Assembly (NCBI RefSeq): GCF_018446385.1
Contig: NC_056000.1
Location: 51,058,722 to 51,122,721 of the forward strand
Length of the DNA stretch: 64,000 nt
Source of the DNA: Zingiber officinale
Lineage: Eukaryota; Streptophyta; Magnoliopsida; Zingiberales; Zingiberaceae
Direction: 5' to 3'
The position numbers were made by a program, and so were the translations under genes. Position 1 is the stretch's first letter. Each line of letters opens with the position of its first letter. The notes below the pieces were generated by a model. That model worked only from the letters and a program-made list of their open reading frames with translations, did not search any database and was not told the origin of the DNA. Shown piece after piece: positions 43,045 to 53,960 of the stretch.

Positions 43045-44438
43045 CTAGCTGGAGCCAGCATCACCCTTCTTTGCTGCCTCTTCCTGCAGTTTCTTTGTCC
43101 AGTACTCATCAAGAGGCGGCCCGAAAATTGCCTTACCAGAGACCACTCCGATCCTATACACATTAAACAACCAAGCATGATTCTTGCAAACAATTAAGAT
43201 TATTGGGGTGGTAAGTGGTTATTGGCTCTGATCAAAGTTGGTAATTATCTAGATATAAGTGCTATCACACAATTTAAAATATATGAACTAAATAGTAGCA
43301 TTCATATATTGCGAAACCGTTGGAAATTGCGAGTCATATAGGGCTAGAAAAAAAATGAAGAGAGAAACAAAAGATAAGCTGATTATAAAATCGGTCGAAC
43401 TGTAAAAGCCGGTGTGCTATGGTTTGCTGAAAACTTGAAACAATGAATGCTGATCATTCCTCATTTAACTAATAAAAGAGAAGCTTGTAATTTCAATTCT
43501 AGAATCGCCAATCAACATAATAGCCAACTCAAGTCACTAATAGGAGAAGCAGCGCCAATAATAAGCTGAGTTCCAACTATTTAAGTTCAATTACTCAATT
43601 ACACGAAATCTGTCAATTTGATTTGTCCTTGAATTTTGCTTACATGACAACTTTTCCTATCACCTCCACTTGCAAAGTAGAATACTAGAAATGGAAAATT
43701 CAGTAACCGATTTGACACAAGTACAGTAGATTCATATACTAAAGGTGTGTTGTATCTAGATGTCTTGCTTGAGTAGAACAACATAAGGATGTGCCTTTTG
43801 GAAAAAGAGCATCAAATTCCTGCAGCGCAATCTCTCAATTAACTATCTACTCCACAATCATGAGACAACAGCCTCTTGTACAACAATTATAGATATCTTT
43901 CTTTCTTCCCCAAGCAAGCATCTTGAAAGCGCGAATCTACATATCCTTAATTGATCCACTCAATTTAACAAAGAAACATCAATTTGCACCATCAGATTCA
44001 CCAAACTATAATAATTCTAATACATTCAGAAAACAAATCAAGTAGACAAAAATCCCCAAGTATGGTTGCATCTTTGCTCAAAACAAGGTTTTTTTTCCCT
44101 TTGCTTTCCAGTTAGAACATCACTGAAACTCACCAAAGTGCTCATATACGCTGCAGTCCAACAGGAACCACGACCGAAGCTAAACAAAACCCCGTTTTTT
44201 ATCTTAGCGTTTAGGATCTTGATAATCATGCAGATACATGCCGTAGCATCTCTAATAAATCCAAGATGTTTAAAAAACAAATCCATACCTATCGATTAGG
44301 GTTTCCAAAAGACGAATACAGATCGAATAAAAAAAATATATATCAAAATTGATGGGAGGCGAAAAGGGTAGAAGAAAGCACTCACACAACGGCTCCGATC
44401 ACCATCGGGAACGACAAGAACCTCCCCCTCCGGAACAT
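43045..44438 (-). CDS. Small conserved plant protein, 53 residues, two exons
   Basis: Exon 1 is 44438-44386 (ATG at 44438-44436) and exon 2 is 43153-43045 (stop TAG 43047-43045). The intron of 1232 nt has donor GTGAGTGC and acceptor TGTATAG. The joined frame is 162 nt: it begins MFRRGRFLSFPMVIGAVV and continues IGVVSGKAIFGPPLDEYW, ending in a Lys/Glu-rich tail KKLQEEAAKKGDAGSS. The first part is basic then strongly hydrophobic, so one short membrane helix (about residues 10-24) is likely, with a charged tail. The exact phase match and canonical splice sites argue for a real gene. I recall similar short proteins in other plants but no established function; an organelle-membrane role is only a guess. 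Confidence 0.82.
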
Positions 44439-44630
44439 CTTCGCCTCCTCCTCGACCTTTTCCTCCCCGTCTCCCTAAAACCGCTAAACCGAAGCATCCG
44501 CGTCTGACATAGACTCATCCAACGGTCACGATTTACCTCTCCGAGATCCACTGTCTGATCACATATGGACGGCTGCGGAAGAGGTGTAACGCTCTCACAC
44601 AAGCAAATGCTCAAGCAACATAATTAATTT

Positions 44631-44802
44631 CAGCCCGGATCCTCTGGATCATTTTTTGTGATTCAGGAGATAATTCCTTGATGTGAATTGATGAAGATTA
44701 ATGATCTCCATCTATTTTATGAATAAAGATTATTCATTTCATCAATTTATACTAAGGGATCACCCCCTATATCGTAAAAACTGATCCAGAGGATCTGTCC
44801 TC
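44631..44802. mobile_element. Mutator-like MITE, 172 bp
   Basis: Inverted ends GATCCTCTGGATCA (44638-44651) and TGATCCAGAGGATC (44782-44795) lie inside a 9-bp direct repeat AATTAATTT (44622-44630 and 44803-44811). A 9-bp duplication is typical of Mutator-like elements. No coding capacity. It sits between the 5' end of the small-protein gene and the 3' end of the phytosulfokine gene. Confidence 0.75.
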
Positions 44803-44962
44803 AATTAATTTACAATAATCCGATAGTAAATCATATACTTGTGTATTCACACCCGTTTTATTCAAGACACGGACTGTACAAACATATATACATACATAGT
44901 CATATATAAAAAGCTATCACTAATCCCTGGAATTTATGCTGCCTTAATCTTCATCTTAACTC

Positions 44963-45262
44963 TTAATTATGTTCCTCCTGGGTGTAGATGTAGTCAGTGT
45001 GTGCCGATAGTGTTCTTCTCAGCAAGCACTCAGTGTCCTCCTCCCCTGCTCCCTCACATCCTTCTGCACTACTCTCAGCCAGCTTCTTCACATCCTGCTA
45101 AGCAAAACTGTAACTTCCAATAAAATCGAACGGCCATAAACAAAAGAAAAGTACCTCATGATTTGTGCTGTTCTGATCCAAAGGTCCGGGCTTGCCCGCA
45201 TGAGCTAAAGATACAAAGAGGAGGAAAGAGAGGAACACAAACATGACCTTCTTGGAGCCCAT
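44963..45262 (-). CDS. PSK: Phytosulfokine preproprotein
   Basis: Precursor of the disulfated pentapeptide hormone phytosulfokine, a secreted growth and stress signal sensed by PSK receptor kinases. Exon 1 is 45262-45155 (36 codons) and encodes a signal peptide: [20 protein letters not shown] with likely cleavage near AHA|G. Exon 2 is 45094-44963 (43 codons plus stop). The intron is only 60 nt (donor GAG|GTACTT, acceptor TTAGCAG|GATG, phase 0). The 79-residue product ends [25 protein letters not shown]: the hormone core YIYTQ, preceded by an acidic Asp for sulfotransferase recognition and the family's paired cysteines (C-x10-C type spacing) and RRTL motif. The two short exons escape simple ORF scans. 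All family hallmarks are intact, so it is likely functional. Confidence 0.95.
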
Positions 45263-45314
45263 GGCTTATTTTGCTCGGAAGAATTTGAAGCACAGAGTTT
45301 GTGAGGAAATGGGG

Positions 45315-45320
45315 TTTAAA
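45315..45320 (-). promoter_or_regulatory. Possible TATA-like box of the PSK gene
   Basis: TTTAAA about 53 bp upstream of the PSK start codon, on the minus strand. It would give a short 5' leader of roughly 25 nt. Weak motif, no other support. Confidence 0.3.
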
Positions 45321-45329
45321 TGGCCCCCA

Positions 45330-46530
45330 ACGTTCGGTTGAACCGCAGATCGACTCAACCCAACCGGTTCAGTTTTAAGCCACTGGTGCCTAGTCTGAAT
45401 GTTGGGGCAATGCATATTACATTAAGTGCAAGGTCACATGCAGGCATCAGTGTTGTTGTTCTTGCTATTTGGTTTCTTGCCTCGTTGAAGAGGTTGAATT
45501 AAATTTGCTGATCGAAATAGTTGACCATTGAACAGGAAGGAGTTAATGCTTTCAGCTCAGTTTCAGGCTAATTAAACAGAGGAGAGGAGGGTCTTTCAGA
45601 ATAATGTTGCATATTTTCCTTTTATTTATTTATAAATTTAATTTTACAATCTAAGCATAAGATTCATTAATAATTGATGGCATATCTATTAGATTTGAGA
45701 AAATGTCTATTTGCATGAACAAGTTTGGTTCTTGCACCGGACAATGAGAAATCTATTTTCACGAACAGGACGTTGGGTCACTATCAGTGATGGTGCATCA
45801 CATCACATGCCTTTCAGACTTGCAATGTACAGTCACAGGTGACCCTGATTTATTATGGAGATTGATTGGTGGTAGTTTTTGAAGCAATCAAGTTTGTTCA
45901 TGGAGCTAGACATGTTGATCGATCTAAGTATAGGCTGGTCGGTCTAAACGAGTTATATTGTTTGTTTTGACACGTAAGAGAAAATATTTTTCTTCCTCTT
46001 ATTTAGGTTAGATAAAGTTTGTTCATCCGGCTAGGCATATTGATTGGTGTAAAAGAGTCGAAGCAAGCAAGCTAATTAGTCTACGTGTACGAGTGAATTA
46101 GTCTGCCAACGTAGGTTGGTCAATCAGGCTAGTTTGGTTGGTTGGTTTAAGTCTACTAGCTAGTTTACATGAGTCGAATCAAGCAAGCTAATAAGTTTTT
46201 GTACGTTGGTCAATCAGCTTAGCTGGGTTGGTTGGTTTAAGCTGGTTAGGCGGTCCGAATGAACTAGTAGATTTGAGACGAGTTGGATGGCTTAGCTTGA
46301 GTGATCTTGTGAAGTCAAGCAAGTTAAGTTGGTCGAGCGAGACATGCAAGTTGAGTCATTTAGCATGTACGCATTGCGTGGTTTGGGTAAGTCAACTAAA
46401 TAACGAGTCAATTAGCCTAATGAGCTCGATGGGCGATACGATGGGTGATACGGTGATAAAGAAGAACATCATCAAAGGAGGGTCAAAGGAAGAAAAGGTC
46501 TACTAACATAGAGATCAAAATCAAAAATGG
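45330..46530. other. Gene-free region upstream of PSK with an imperfect 116-bp duplication
   Basis: The segment starting AGAGTCGAAGCAAGCAAGCT at 46054 recurs imperfectly at about 46170 (GAGTCGAATCAAGCAAGCTA). Both copies run on to GGTTGGTTGGTTTAAG. The surroundings (45900-46500) are rich in GGTTGG and AGTCGA motifs and may be old LTR sequence. The proximal part should hold the PSK promoter. Confidence 0.5.
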
Positions 46531-46539
46531 TCAAAGGTC

Positions 46540-47225
46540 TTGGTCGGCCGATTGAACTGGCCGGGAGCCCCCAGTCGACAGGGCGAGGATGCTGAACGAC
46601 CATCCTCTGGTAGCAGCTAGCGATTGGAGTAAGCGGCAATCCACGATAGACCAATCCTCTACGATCAGGCTGCATGGCTGGTCAAACAAAGGTAACCACC
46701 GACAGTCGGGAAACAGAGAAGGGGGCAAGCCAGAAGCTCCGAACGACATGACCGAACGGGGATAGCCGGTCCGAGCAGAATCCGGTCAGCCTATAGTGGG
46801 ACCCAACTGCGTATCTCATCGTACCCTTTTGGACGTTAGTGCCACTGACAACAGAGCATGTTCAGCAAGTAAATCATATTTTAGAAACTTCTCGCCTATC
46901 ACATCAAAGATTTGCGCACTCGCTTAAAAAAAGGTGTCAGAGACAATTTTTAACTTGTCTTTTTCTAGAATACTTTGGAAAACGTATATACACTTTGGGA
47001 TGTGCGCCTAGACACTACAGTGACACTATAAAAAGGGAGTTCCCATCCACAGGCGGAGGTATGCACAACTTTACTATTCAACACGCTCTTTGCTATAACA
47101 TACTTATTATTCTTCATTGTGTCAAAAACTGACTTGGCCGTTAGAGGGTCAACGCCGATAACCCCTTCCTAACTCGGCACTAATATCTTTGGTGTTGCAG
47201 GATCGCGCGAAGTCGCTGTTTAATC
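46540..47225 (+). repeat. Decayed Tat-type gypsy LTR (probable solo LTR)
   Basis: Around 47025-47225 it parallels the gypsy LTR feature by feature: a CTATAAAAAGGG TATA box, ACAGGCGGAGGTATGCAC (compare CACCGGAGGTACGCAT), ACTTGGCCGTTAGAGGGTCAACG, CCCCTTCC and TTGCAGG. Divergence is high. No internal region follows; a MITE begins 55 bp later. Boundaries are approximate. Confidence 0.6.
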
Positions 47226-47280
47226 AAACCTATAGCCACATCCCCAGTTTACCATTTTCTCTGCCAGAGTCGACCTAGGG

Positions 47281-47713
47281 TAGGGGTGCAAACGAATCGA
47301 ATCGAGCCGAATATATAGAAAAATGTAAAGCTCGAATTCGGCTCGAAATAGGTATATTCGAGTTCGAGCTCGATTAGAAGCTCGAAAAATTTAAAATGTC
47401 TGATTCGAGTTCGGTTTGAATTAGGGCTCGGATTTGAGTTCGGCTCGAAATATTCGAACATGTTCGCAAACTATTCAAATTATTGCTCGAAAATAGGTTC
47501 GAAAGGCTCGAAATTTATTTATTTAATATATATTTAACTTATATTAATAAATATTAAGACCCACCAGCGGCTCGCGAACAGTTCGAAAAATATAATTTAA
47601 ACTCGAGTTCGGCTCGAAAAAAAGTTCGAACATGTTCGAGTTCAGCTCGAATTCGATAAATTCAAATACGAATCAAATATTTTTCGAGCCGACTCGATTC
47701 GTTTGTAGCCCTA
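47281..47713. mobile_element. hAT-type MITE, 433 bp
   Basis: Perfect 8-bp duplication ACCTAGGG (47273-47280 and 47714-47721). Terminal inverted repeats of about 30 bp start TAGGGGTGCAAACGAATCGA and, from the other end, TAGGGCTACAAACGAATCGA. The interior is a fold-back of CTCGAA/TTCGAG repeats. The 8-bp duplication and ends fit non-autonomous hAT elements. Confidence 0.88.
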
Positions 47714-47763
47714 ACCTAGGGGCTGTCAAGGTGGGGCCAGTGCACAGGGCCCCACCTCAGGCA

Positions 47764-47768
<5 letters not shown>

Positions 47769-47828
<60 letters not shown>
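47769..47828. repeat. (TA)30 microsatellite
   Basis: Sixty bases of uninterrupted TA, just after a GC-rich inverted repeat (GGGGCC ... GGCCCC, about 47733-47752). Confidence 0.97.
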
Positions 47829-47830
<2 letters not shown>

Positions 47831-47832
<2 letters not shown>

Positions 47833-48035
47833 GTAAAAATTAATAAAATATATTCATTAGAAAAAAATTAAAAGATATAATTATAAATTTTAAAATATTA
47901 TAGATTTTTTTTATAAAGGTGTGTGTATATATATATAAAGTAAAAACTAATAAAATATCTTCATTAGAAAAAAATTAAAAGATATAATTATAAATTTTAA
48001 AATATTATGGATTTTTTTATAAAGGTGCCCCTCCT
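47831..48035. repeat. Direct duplication with 107-bp spacing
   Basis: AAGTAAAAATTAATAAAATA at 47831 recurs as AAGTAAAAACTAATAAAATA at 47938, and both copies run on nearly identically through TTCATTAGAAAAAAATTAAA to TTTTTTATAAAGGTG. Both copies follow a TA-repeat tract. Confidence 0.9.
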
Positions 48036-48102
48036 ATAAAAGAGAAAAATTCGTACGAGAGTAGACAAATCTTTTCCTATTTCTATTTCTCTAAACCTTA
48101 AT

Positions 48103-48973
48103 TGATCCTGTCCAAAAATGGGAAGATGGCTAGCTGAGGATGTGATTGCTGTATTGACTAAATGTAGAATCTGCTCCGCTCTGCAACACAAGAAACGTCA
48201 GTGTCGGGCCAGAGAAGGGGTCCCCGGTATTGGCCCATCGACGCTCAAGTCAATCACCGTAATAGTAGAAGAAAGTGGAGCAACAGTGAACATAAGCATG
48301 AATAGTGAATAACGTGTACCTCCATCGGTGCTTGAACCCTCCTTTATATAGCGCCCTAGCTGGTAACGTGCACGCTCCTCGAGACATGAGCATGTTCTCC
48401 AATTTATCCTATGAAAGGACATGTCAAGAAAGTGTCTTTGACACCATACCTTAACAGGGCATGCATATCCCTGACAAGACAGTAGAAGCTTCCATCGTAC
48501 TATCCGTATGTTGACCATGTCTTGTGTTAGCGGTACTATTTCCCAAAAGGATATTTAGAGATATATTAATGATCCCTCTGCTCGGCCGAGCGGGATAACC
48601 GCTCGGCTGGGCACTCCTCTGCTCAGACAGACTCAGTTGCTCTTCCTTGCAATGACTCGACTCGGTAGTTTATTTCCGCTCGACTGGATAATGTTCTAGT
48701 CGTCCCAACATTCCTTCTACTCTATGATGAGCGCCTGATAATCTTAGCTATACGGATGATCTGTTTGGACCAGTCTTTGCCGATTGGGCGCTTTTATGCC
48801 TGATTGGCCACTATAGGAGAGCTCCGCTCGGCCCCCCCCCCCCCCCCCCCCACCAAACGCCCCGTTGGTGAGCCCGTTGATTTTCTGGCGTTGACCTCCT
48901 TGACTTTAACCTCCACATTGGCTACTATCTACGTCCTTTGACCCACACTTAATGGGCCCCTCTTTATCACTGC
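48103..48973 (-). repeat. 3' LTR of the second Tat element
   Basis: Contains GGAAGATGGCTAGCTG, CAACACAAGAAACGTCA and a TATA box (RC of TTTATATAGCGC, about 48342-48353), matched by the right LTR. A run of 20 C lies at 48832-48851 that the other LTR lacks. Confidence 0.82.
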
Positions 48974-49384
48974 ATCACAAGCCTTTCTCTCAATGCTAGT
49001 TGAAGGAGACTGCAAGTTCGACTAACTGGACAAGTAGCGTCTTTGGTGACCTCCACATCTGATCAAACCTTCTTTATTCTCGAGCTCCTGATCAGATCAC
49101 ATGATCTTTGTCGTTTGGCTTCATTTTGCTGACCTAGGTGTGTAGCTGCTTCTTGAATGATATCTACTAAGGCTGGTGGTGGATCGACTGCTCCGCTAAA
49201 TCATAGTTAGATACTGTGCTGATTGGGATGGTTGAAGACAACACTTAGCAAATTTTTCCTGTTCGACCAAACTTCTCGACTAGCTGGCAGATGGAAGTGA
49301 TGAAGCCTCCCTCACTGAGCAAATACCGAAGTCGGTCGAACTATCTCCAGACAGCTACTAGTTTGGCCAGTCAGAAGTATCACA

Positions 49385-50230
49385 TCCACCGCCTGCTATT
49401 GGAGAGCGTTTTATACGTGTTCAGACTGAACCCGATCTGAACGGGGATGCCATCCAGCCTAGGTATGTTCTTTCTTCTATTCATCTTTGAATCTAACTGA
49501 TTTTTCTTCCTTTCTTGCAACCCAAATCATGCTGAGGGCGCGTTTGAGCGGCAAAAGCAGGCTTATAGACTCTGAAATCAATGTTGTGGGTGTGGCCGAG
49601 CTAGAGAGTCGTGGCCTACAGCCAACCACCCACTTTGACAATCCACTTGGTGAGGCTAGAGGGACACACGCGCTGGCTAGCGAGGGTGGAGCGAGTCAGA
49701 TGACGGATAGCGATGTCGCGGCTGCTATAACAGACCTACCTCCCGAATGGCCTTGCATGTTGCCGATCGCAGTGCCCTTAGAGTCAGCCACATCAGGCGA
49801 GCCTCTAATATGACGCAAGAGGCATCGCGGGGAAGCTTCTTCCCGATCGGCCACTTCTAGCTTGCAGATCCCCGCAAGTACCAGTTTGCGCATCTCCTCT
49901 GAGCGGGGGTGAAACTTTATCACCCGCCTTTCCTGAGCTGATGGGTGTTCCGATTCCTACATTCGTGTAATTCGACCGAACACCATCTCTATTCACGTTG
50001 CCTTCGGGGACTATCTGTGCATCACTCATCGTGTTCATGCCACCACACTCCTTGTCGGCAATACAAGTATCCATCATTAGGTCATCCTCAATGCCCAAGT
50101 CCACGGGTGAAGCGACTTCTGAGCCCTCTGGTTCGAGCGACAAGAGGCACATAACGACCATCTTTCACTTGCCCACTGCTGAATGGCATCAATTGGATGA
50201 CGCCGAGGCCCTTTCCCCTTAGCACTAACT
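49385..50230 (+). pseudogene. Remnant of the antisense ORF of the second Tat element
   Basis: The end of exon 1 reads LLESVLYVFRLNPI then a stop and TGMPSSL before GTATGTTC (about 49400-49465). It parallels LPEGVMYIFGLSPIRTPLPI at the end of exon 1 of the intact aORF, so the intron position is conserved. The acceptor TTTCTTGCAA (about 49510-49519) has lost its final G. Exon 2 then gives IMLRARLSGKSRLID and a KRHRGEASSRS basic stretch. Frames are broken. It runs opposite to the element's gag, as the aORF does. Confidence 0.65.
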
Positions 50231-50769
50231 TTGGATCCAAGGGCCACTAGCATAGGTGTGGGCCAATGCTAGGGTTCGCGCGACGGCCATCTCCCCGAGG
50301 GAGCTCGTGGACAACCACACTCGAATGCCCATTGAGGTATATATATTACTTCTAGATTTACTTGCTTGTACCCGCTCAACACTTTTCTTTGAGGTTGACA
50401 ATGACATTATTCATCCACCAGTCTATCTTCTTCTCTATGCTAGTTAGACCGGTGTCGATGTCGTCGCTCGAGGGTCGATGAATGATGATGGTATCCTGGA
50501 GTATTCGGTCGGTAAGAAATCAACGTTACGTCATAGCAGTTGCACATGTTGTGCATCGGCGATTGATGGAAGGAGCAAAGCAATGATGTCTATGACTTGC
50601 CTTTTGCAGCTTTCGGGCGACCTATTGCTACATGCTGCACAACATGTGTTCTTGGCTCCTGGTGTGGCTATGGTGCGCCCAATCGGAGGCCCTTTGACAA
50701 TTAATGGTTGATGGTCAACCGTCGTTCCAAGGGAGCAGTATGTTCGGCAAGTGCTTCCTTCCTCTGTGT

Positions 50770-51260
50770 CGCCTAGGCTTCCTCCACATCTATATATTTG
50801 CTGGCTCTGCGGAGTAGGTGGTCGAAGTACTTTGGCAGCCTCCGGATGAGGGAGCGGAAGGATTCCCCCTCGGTGATCCCCTGGGCGAAGGTGTTCACTA
50901 ATATTTCTGAGGAGACCGATGGAATATCCATGGCCACCTGGTTGAACCGCTTGATGTAGACCCTCAATGCCTCTTTAGATCATTGATTCAACGCGAACAG
51001 GTTAACGCTTGTCTTCTGGTAGCGGCCACTGTTGGCGAAGTGGTGCAAGAATATCCCTTGGAAGTCTTTGAAGCTATGAATCAATCCGATCGGCAGGCGT
51101 CTGAACCAACGTTGCGTTGATCTAGAAAGGGTAGTGAGGAAGACCCGACACTTCACTCCGTCAGTACATTGATGGAGTATGACCGCATTATCAAACTTGG
51201 CTAGGTGGTCTTCCGGATCGGTTATTCCATTCTACTCCTCGATCGCCAGTGGGGTGTAGT
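50770..51260 (-). pseudogene. gag: gag remnant of the second Tat element
   Basis: The minus strand encodes RVYIKRFNQVAMDIPSVSSE (near 50964-50905) and FRSLIRRLPKYFDHLLRRAS, matching YIQRFNQVAMDIP and FRSLVRKPPRDY of the first Tat gag. A stop lies just upstream of RVY. Further upstream the capsid start is only partly readable. Downstream of 50770, where pol should follow, aORF remnants come first, so pol is deleted. Confidence 0.75.
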
Positions 51261-51746
51261 GTCTTGGCAGAGAGTCGTCCAAGATCCCTTGAGAGAACTG
51301 TTGGTTGATCAACTCGGGCGAATCATTATTCCTTGGTGCTTTCCCTTTCCGCATGTTTTGATAGTGCACATCATCCGAGGAGAATCCTCGTTCCTTGTCT
51401 GCTCGGTACTACTCCTTTGATGGGGTATGGAACAATGCCCAATGGAAGGGGATCGGTGCGTTGGGCGTGCCCCTGTTGTGCCGGTCGACTTCTAATTCTA
51501 TCCCCAAATGGATAAATGCTCCGCTCGATCCCTATATCCATCCTGATGTCTCACTGCTGATGTCGCGAGCTCATGTACCTAATGTTCGAACAACGACTGC
51601 TATTGTTGTTGCTTCACTATTTTTGCTGTGCGGGCTTATATCAGCATATCCAGCTCTTCCTTTGTTAAAGTCATAGTGGTGAGTCGTCCAACGTTATCCA
51701 TCTTCACATATCGGATGCAGGCTACATTCCCACATACAGCGGAATA

Positions 51747-52589
51747 TGATCTTGTTGGAAAATCAGGAAGATGGCTAGCTGGAAATGTGGCTGCTGCATT
51801 AACTGAATGTTGACTCCGCTCTGCAACACAAGAAACGTCAATGCCGAGCCAGGGAAGGGGCCCCCGCGTTGACCCTCCGACGCTCAAGTCAGTCATCGAA
51901 ATAGTAGAAGAGAGTGGAGCAATAGTGAGCACAAGCATGAATAGTGAATAACGCGTACCTCTGCGCGGTGCATGTACCCCCCCCCCCCCCTTTATATAGC
52001 GCTCAACGGGCGATGTGCACACTCCTCAAGGCATGACACATTTTTTAATTTGTCTTATGAAAAGACTTGTTAGGAAAGTATCTATGACATCATTCCTTAA
52101 CAGGGCATGCATATCTGATAAGACAGCAGAAGCTTCCGTCGTACGATCCGCCTATTGATAATGTCTTGTGTCAGTGACACTATATCCAAGAAGAATATTA
52201 AGAGATAAATCAATGATCCCTTTACTCGGCCAAGCGGGATAACCGCTCGACTGGGAACTCCTTTGCTCGGACGGACTCGACTGCTTTTCCTTGCGGTGAC
52301 TCAACTTGATAGCTTGTTTCTGCCCGACCGGACAAACACTCCAGTCGTCCCAACGTTCCTTCTGCTCCGTGATGAGCGCCTGATGATTTTGGCTGTACGG
52401 GGGTTCTATTTGGACCAGCCTTTGCCTGTCGGGTGGTTCATGCCCGATTGGTCGCTACAGGAGAGCTCCGCTCGGGCCCTCCTTTGGTGAGCCCATTAGT
52501 TTTCTGGCTTTGACCTCTTTACTTTGACCTCCACGTCGACTGCTATCTCCGTTCTTTGACCCGCACTTAATGAACCCCCTTTATCATCA
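51747..52589 (-). repeat. 5' LTR of the second Tat element
   Basis: Aligns with 48103-48973 over most of its length. A run of 14 C (51977-51990) sits next to the TATA box (RC of TTTATATAGCGC, 51991-52002); the other LTR has no such run at that place. Confidence 0.82.
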
Positions 52590-53960
52590 ATAATCTTTCG
52601 GAATTCACTTTTGTTCACTCTCAAACTCTTGGCCCACCCGATAGCCATCGTCTAGCGTCATCTTTGTCGCATCGTCGCATCACCGCCTCCGTCCACCGAT
52701 TCTACACAGTAGTGCACACATGTAAACCCTTCGATTTAAATAAAATTTCCTTACTTGAATTAAAGAGATTTTTTTTATACCGGGTCCTTTAAAGTCTAGG
52801 ACCGACCCTGTTCTCCGCTTTCGGACAGATCAATAGGTACATGATTTACTTGGTCTATATGATTCAAACGGACATCGTACGAGGATTCAATAATCAAAGC
52901 GTGGGTGAAAGATGAACGATGGAGAGAAAATTCATTGATTAGATTAGAACAAAGACTTACGAATGGAGGAACTATGTTTTATCATTCAAGGTTTTATAAT
53001 TTCCAAAGGGCGTATTATAGTTTTTTTTTTTTTCCCAAAGGGCATACTCAATTTCAATATATAATATCCCTCCCATGCTTATCCCATTTTATTGACCCGA
53101 GTCACTGAATATTCGAGCCACCCAAACATCATGCTTAGCTTCTTGATTACCTAATTTGTACATGTTTTACACCGGATAACAATAGAGTAAAAAGGTGAAG
53201 CAAAATTTTAGATATAAGTTACTTTCCAAAGAAAATTGATTAGGGTTTCAGCTGAGCTTATTTTCTCGCATTATATATTCTACCAGCTACAGGTCTTTTG
53301 TTTATTTGAATGAATGAATGTGCAAATTAGAGGATCTTATTTATACTATGTGAATGGTTAAAAGAACTTCTTGATTCAATCAAATTTGATATGTCCAACT
53401 TGAATTGGACAAACCAAATTACAAATACATTCTCCCTTCACTTGAGTTCATTTGATTTATGGATTTTGAAAGTAACGACTTAGATAAAGTCCCACTTAAA
53501 GGGGCACTATCTGAATGCATCCGAGTCTTCTATTTTAAATTCAATGGTTGAGATTGAACATTTAGGTCCTCTCATTTGGATGAGCCTTGTATGTCCCTCT
53601 TAATCCGACAAGGACACACCGTGACGAGAAGTTTAGCTAAATACATCCACATAATTACCAAACTATTCCTACATGTCTAATTACCAATAGGTACAGGTTT
53701 TAACATAAAATAAAGACAAATTAAAACTAGAAAAGAAGAACAATAGTTTAATGCGAATCTCATATGTGGAGGGACACATTGATCAAAAATCGCCACTGCA
53801 CCAGCACACCTCCGATAACTGAAAAAAAAAAAAATCAAATCCATTTGAAGTAACAACTAAAAGCATCAATAAAATCAAATATGTAGAGGGCCTTAATTTA
53901 ACAGTTGATGTGTATTTATGGAGTTAAAGACTAAGTTCTATCCAGCCACACATGCATGGG
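52590..53960. other. Intergenic region downstream of the NBS-LRR gene
   Basis: No gene recognised. Probably includes the 3' untranslated region of the minus-strand NBS-LRR gene near 53900. Confidence 0.5.

Larger units (their letters stand above)
48103..52589 (-). mobile_element. Second Tat-lineage gypsy element, internally deleted
   Basis: Two LTRs in direct orientation (48103-48973, 51747-52589), roughly three-quarters to four-fifths identical by eye. On the minus strand, a decayed primer-binding site (RC of CCCACATACAGCGGAATA, compare CTGTGGGA and TGGCGCC) follows the right LTR, then gag; pol is missing. An antisense-ORF remnant lies on the plus strand. It is older than the first Tat element. 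Confidence 0.82.

Noticed and set aside
49487..51676. Several plus-strand ORFs in the second Tat element
   Set aside because: The stretch at 49487-49813 was kept only as part of the aORF remnant; those at 50256-51676 are shadows of decayed gag or random frames.
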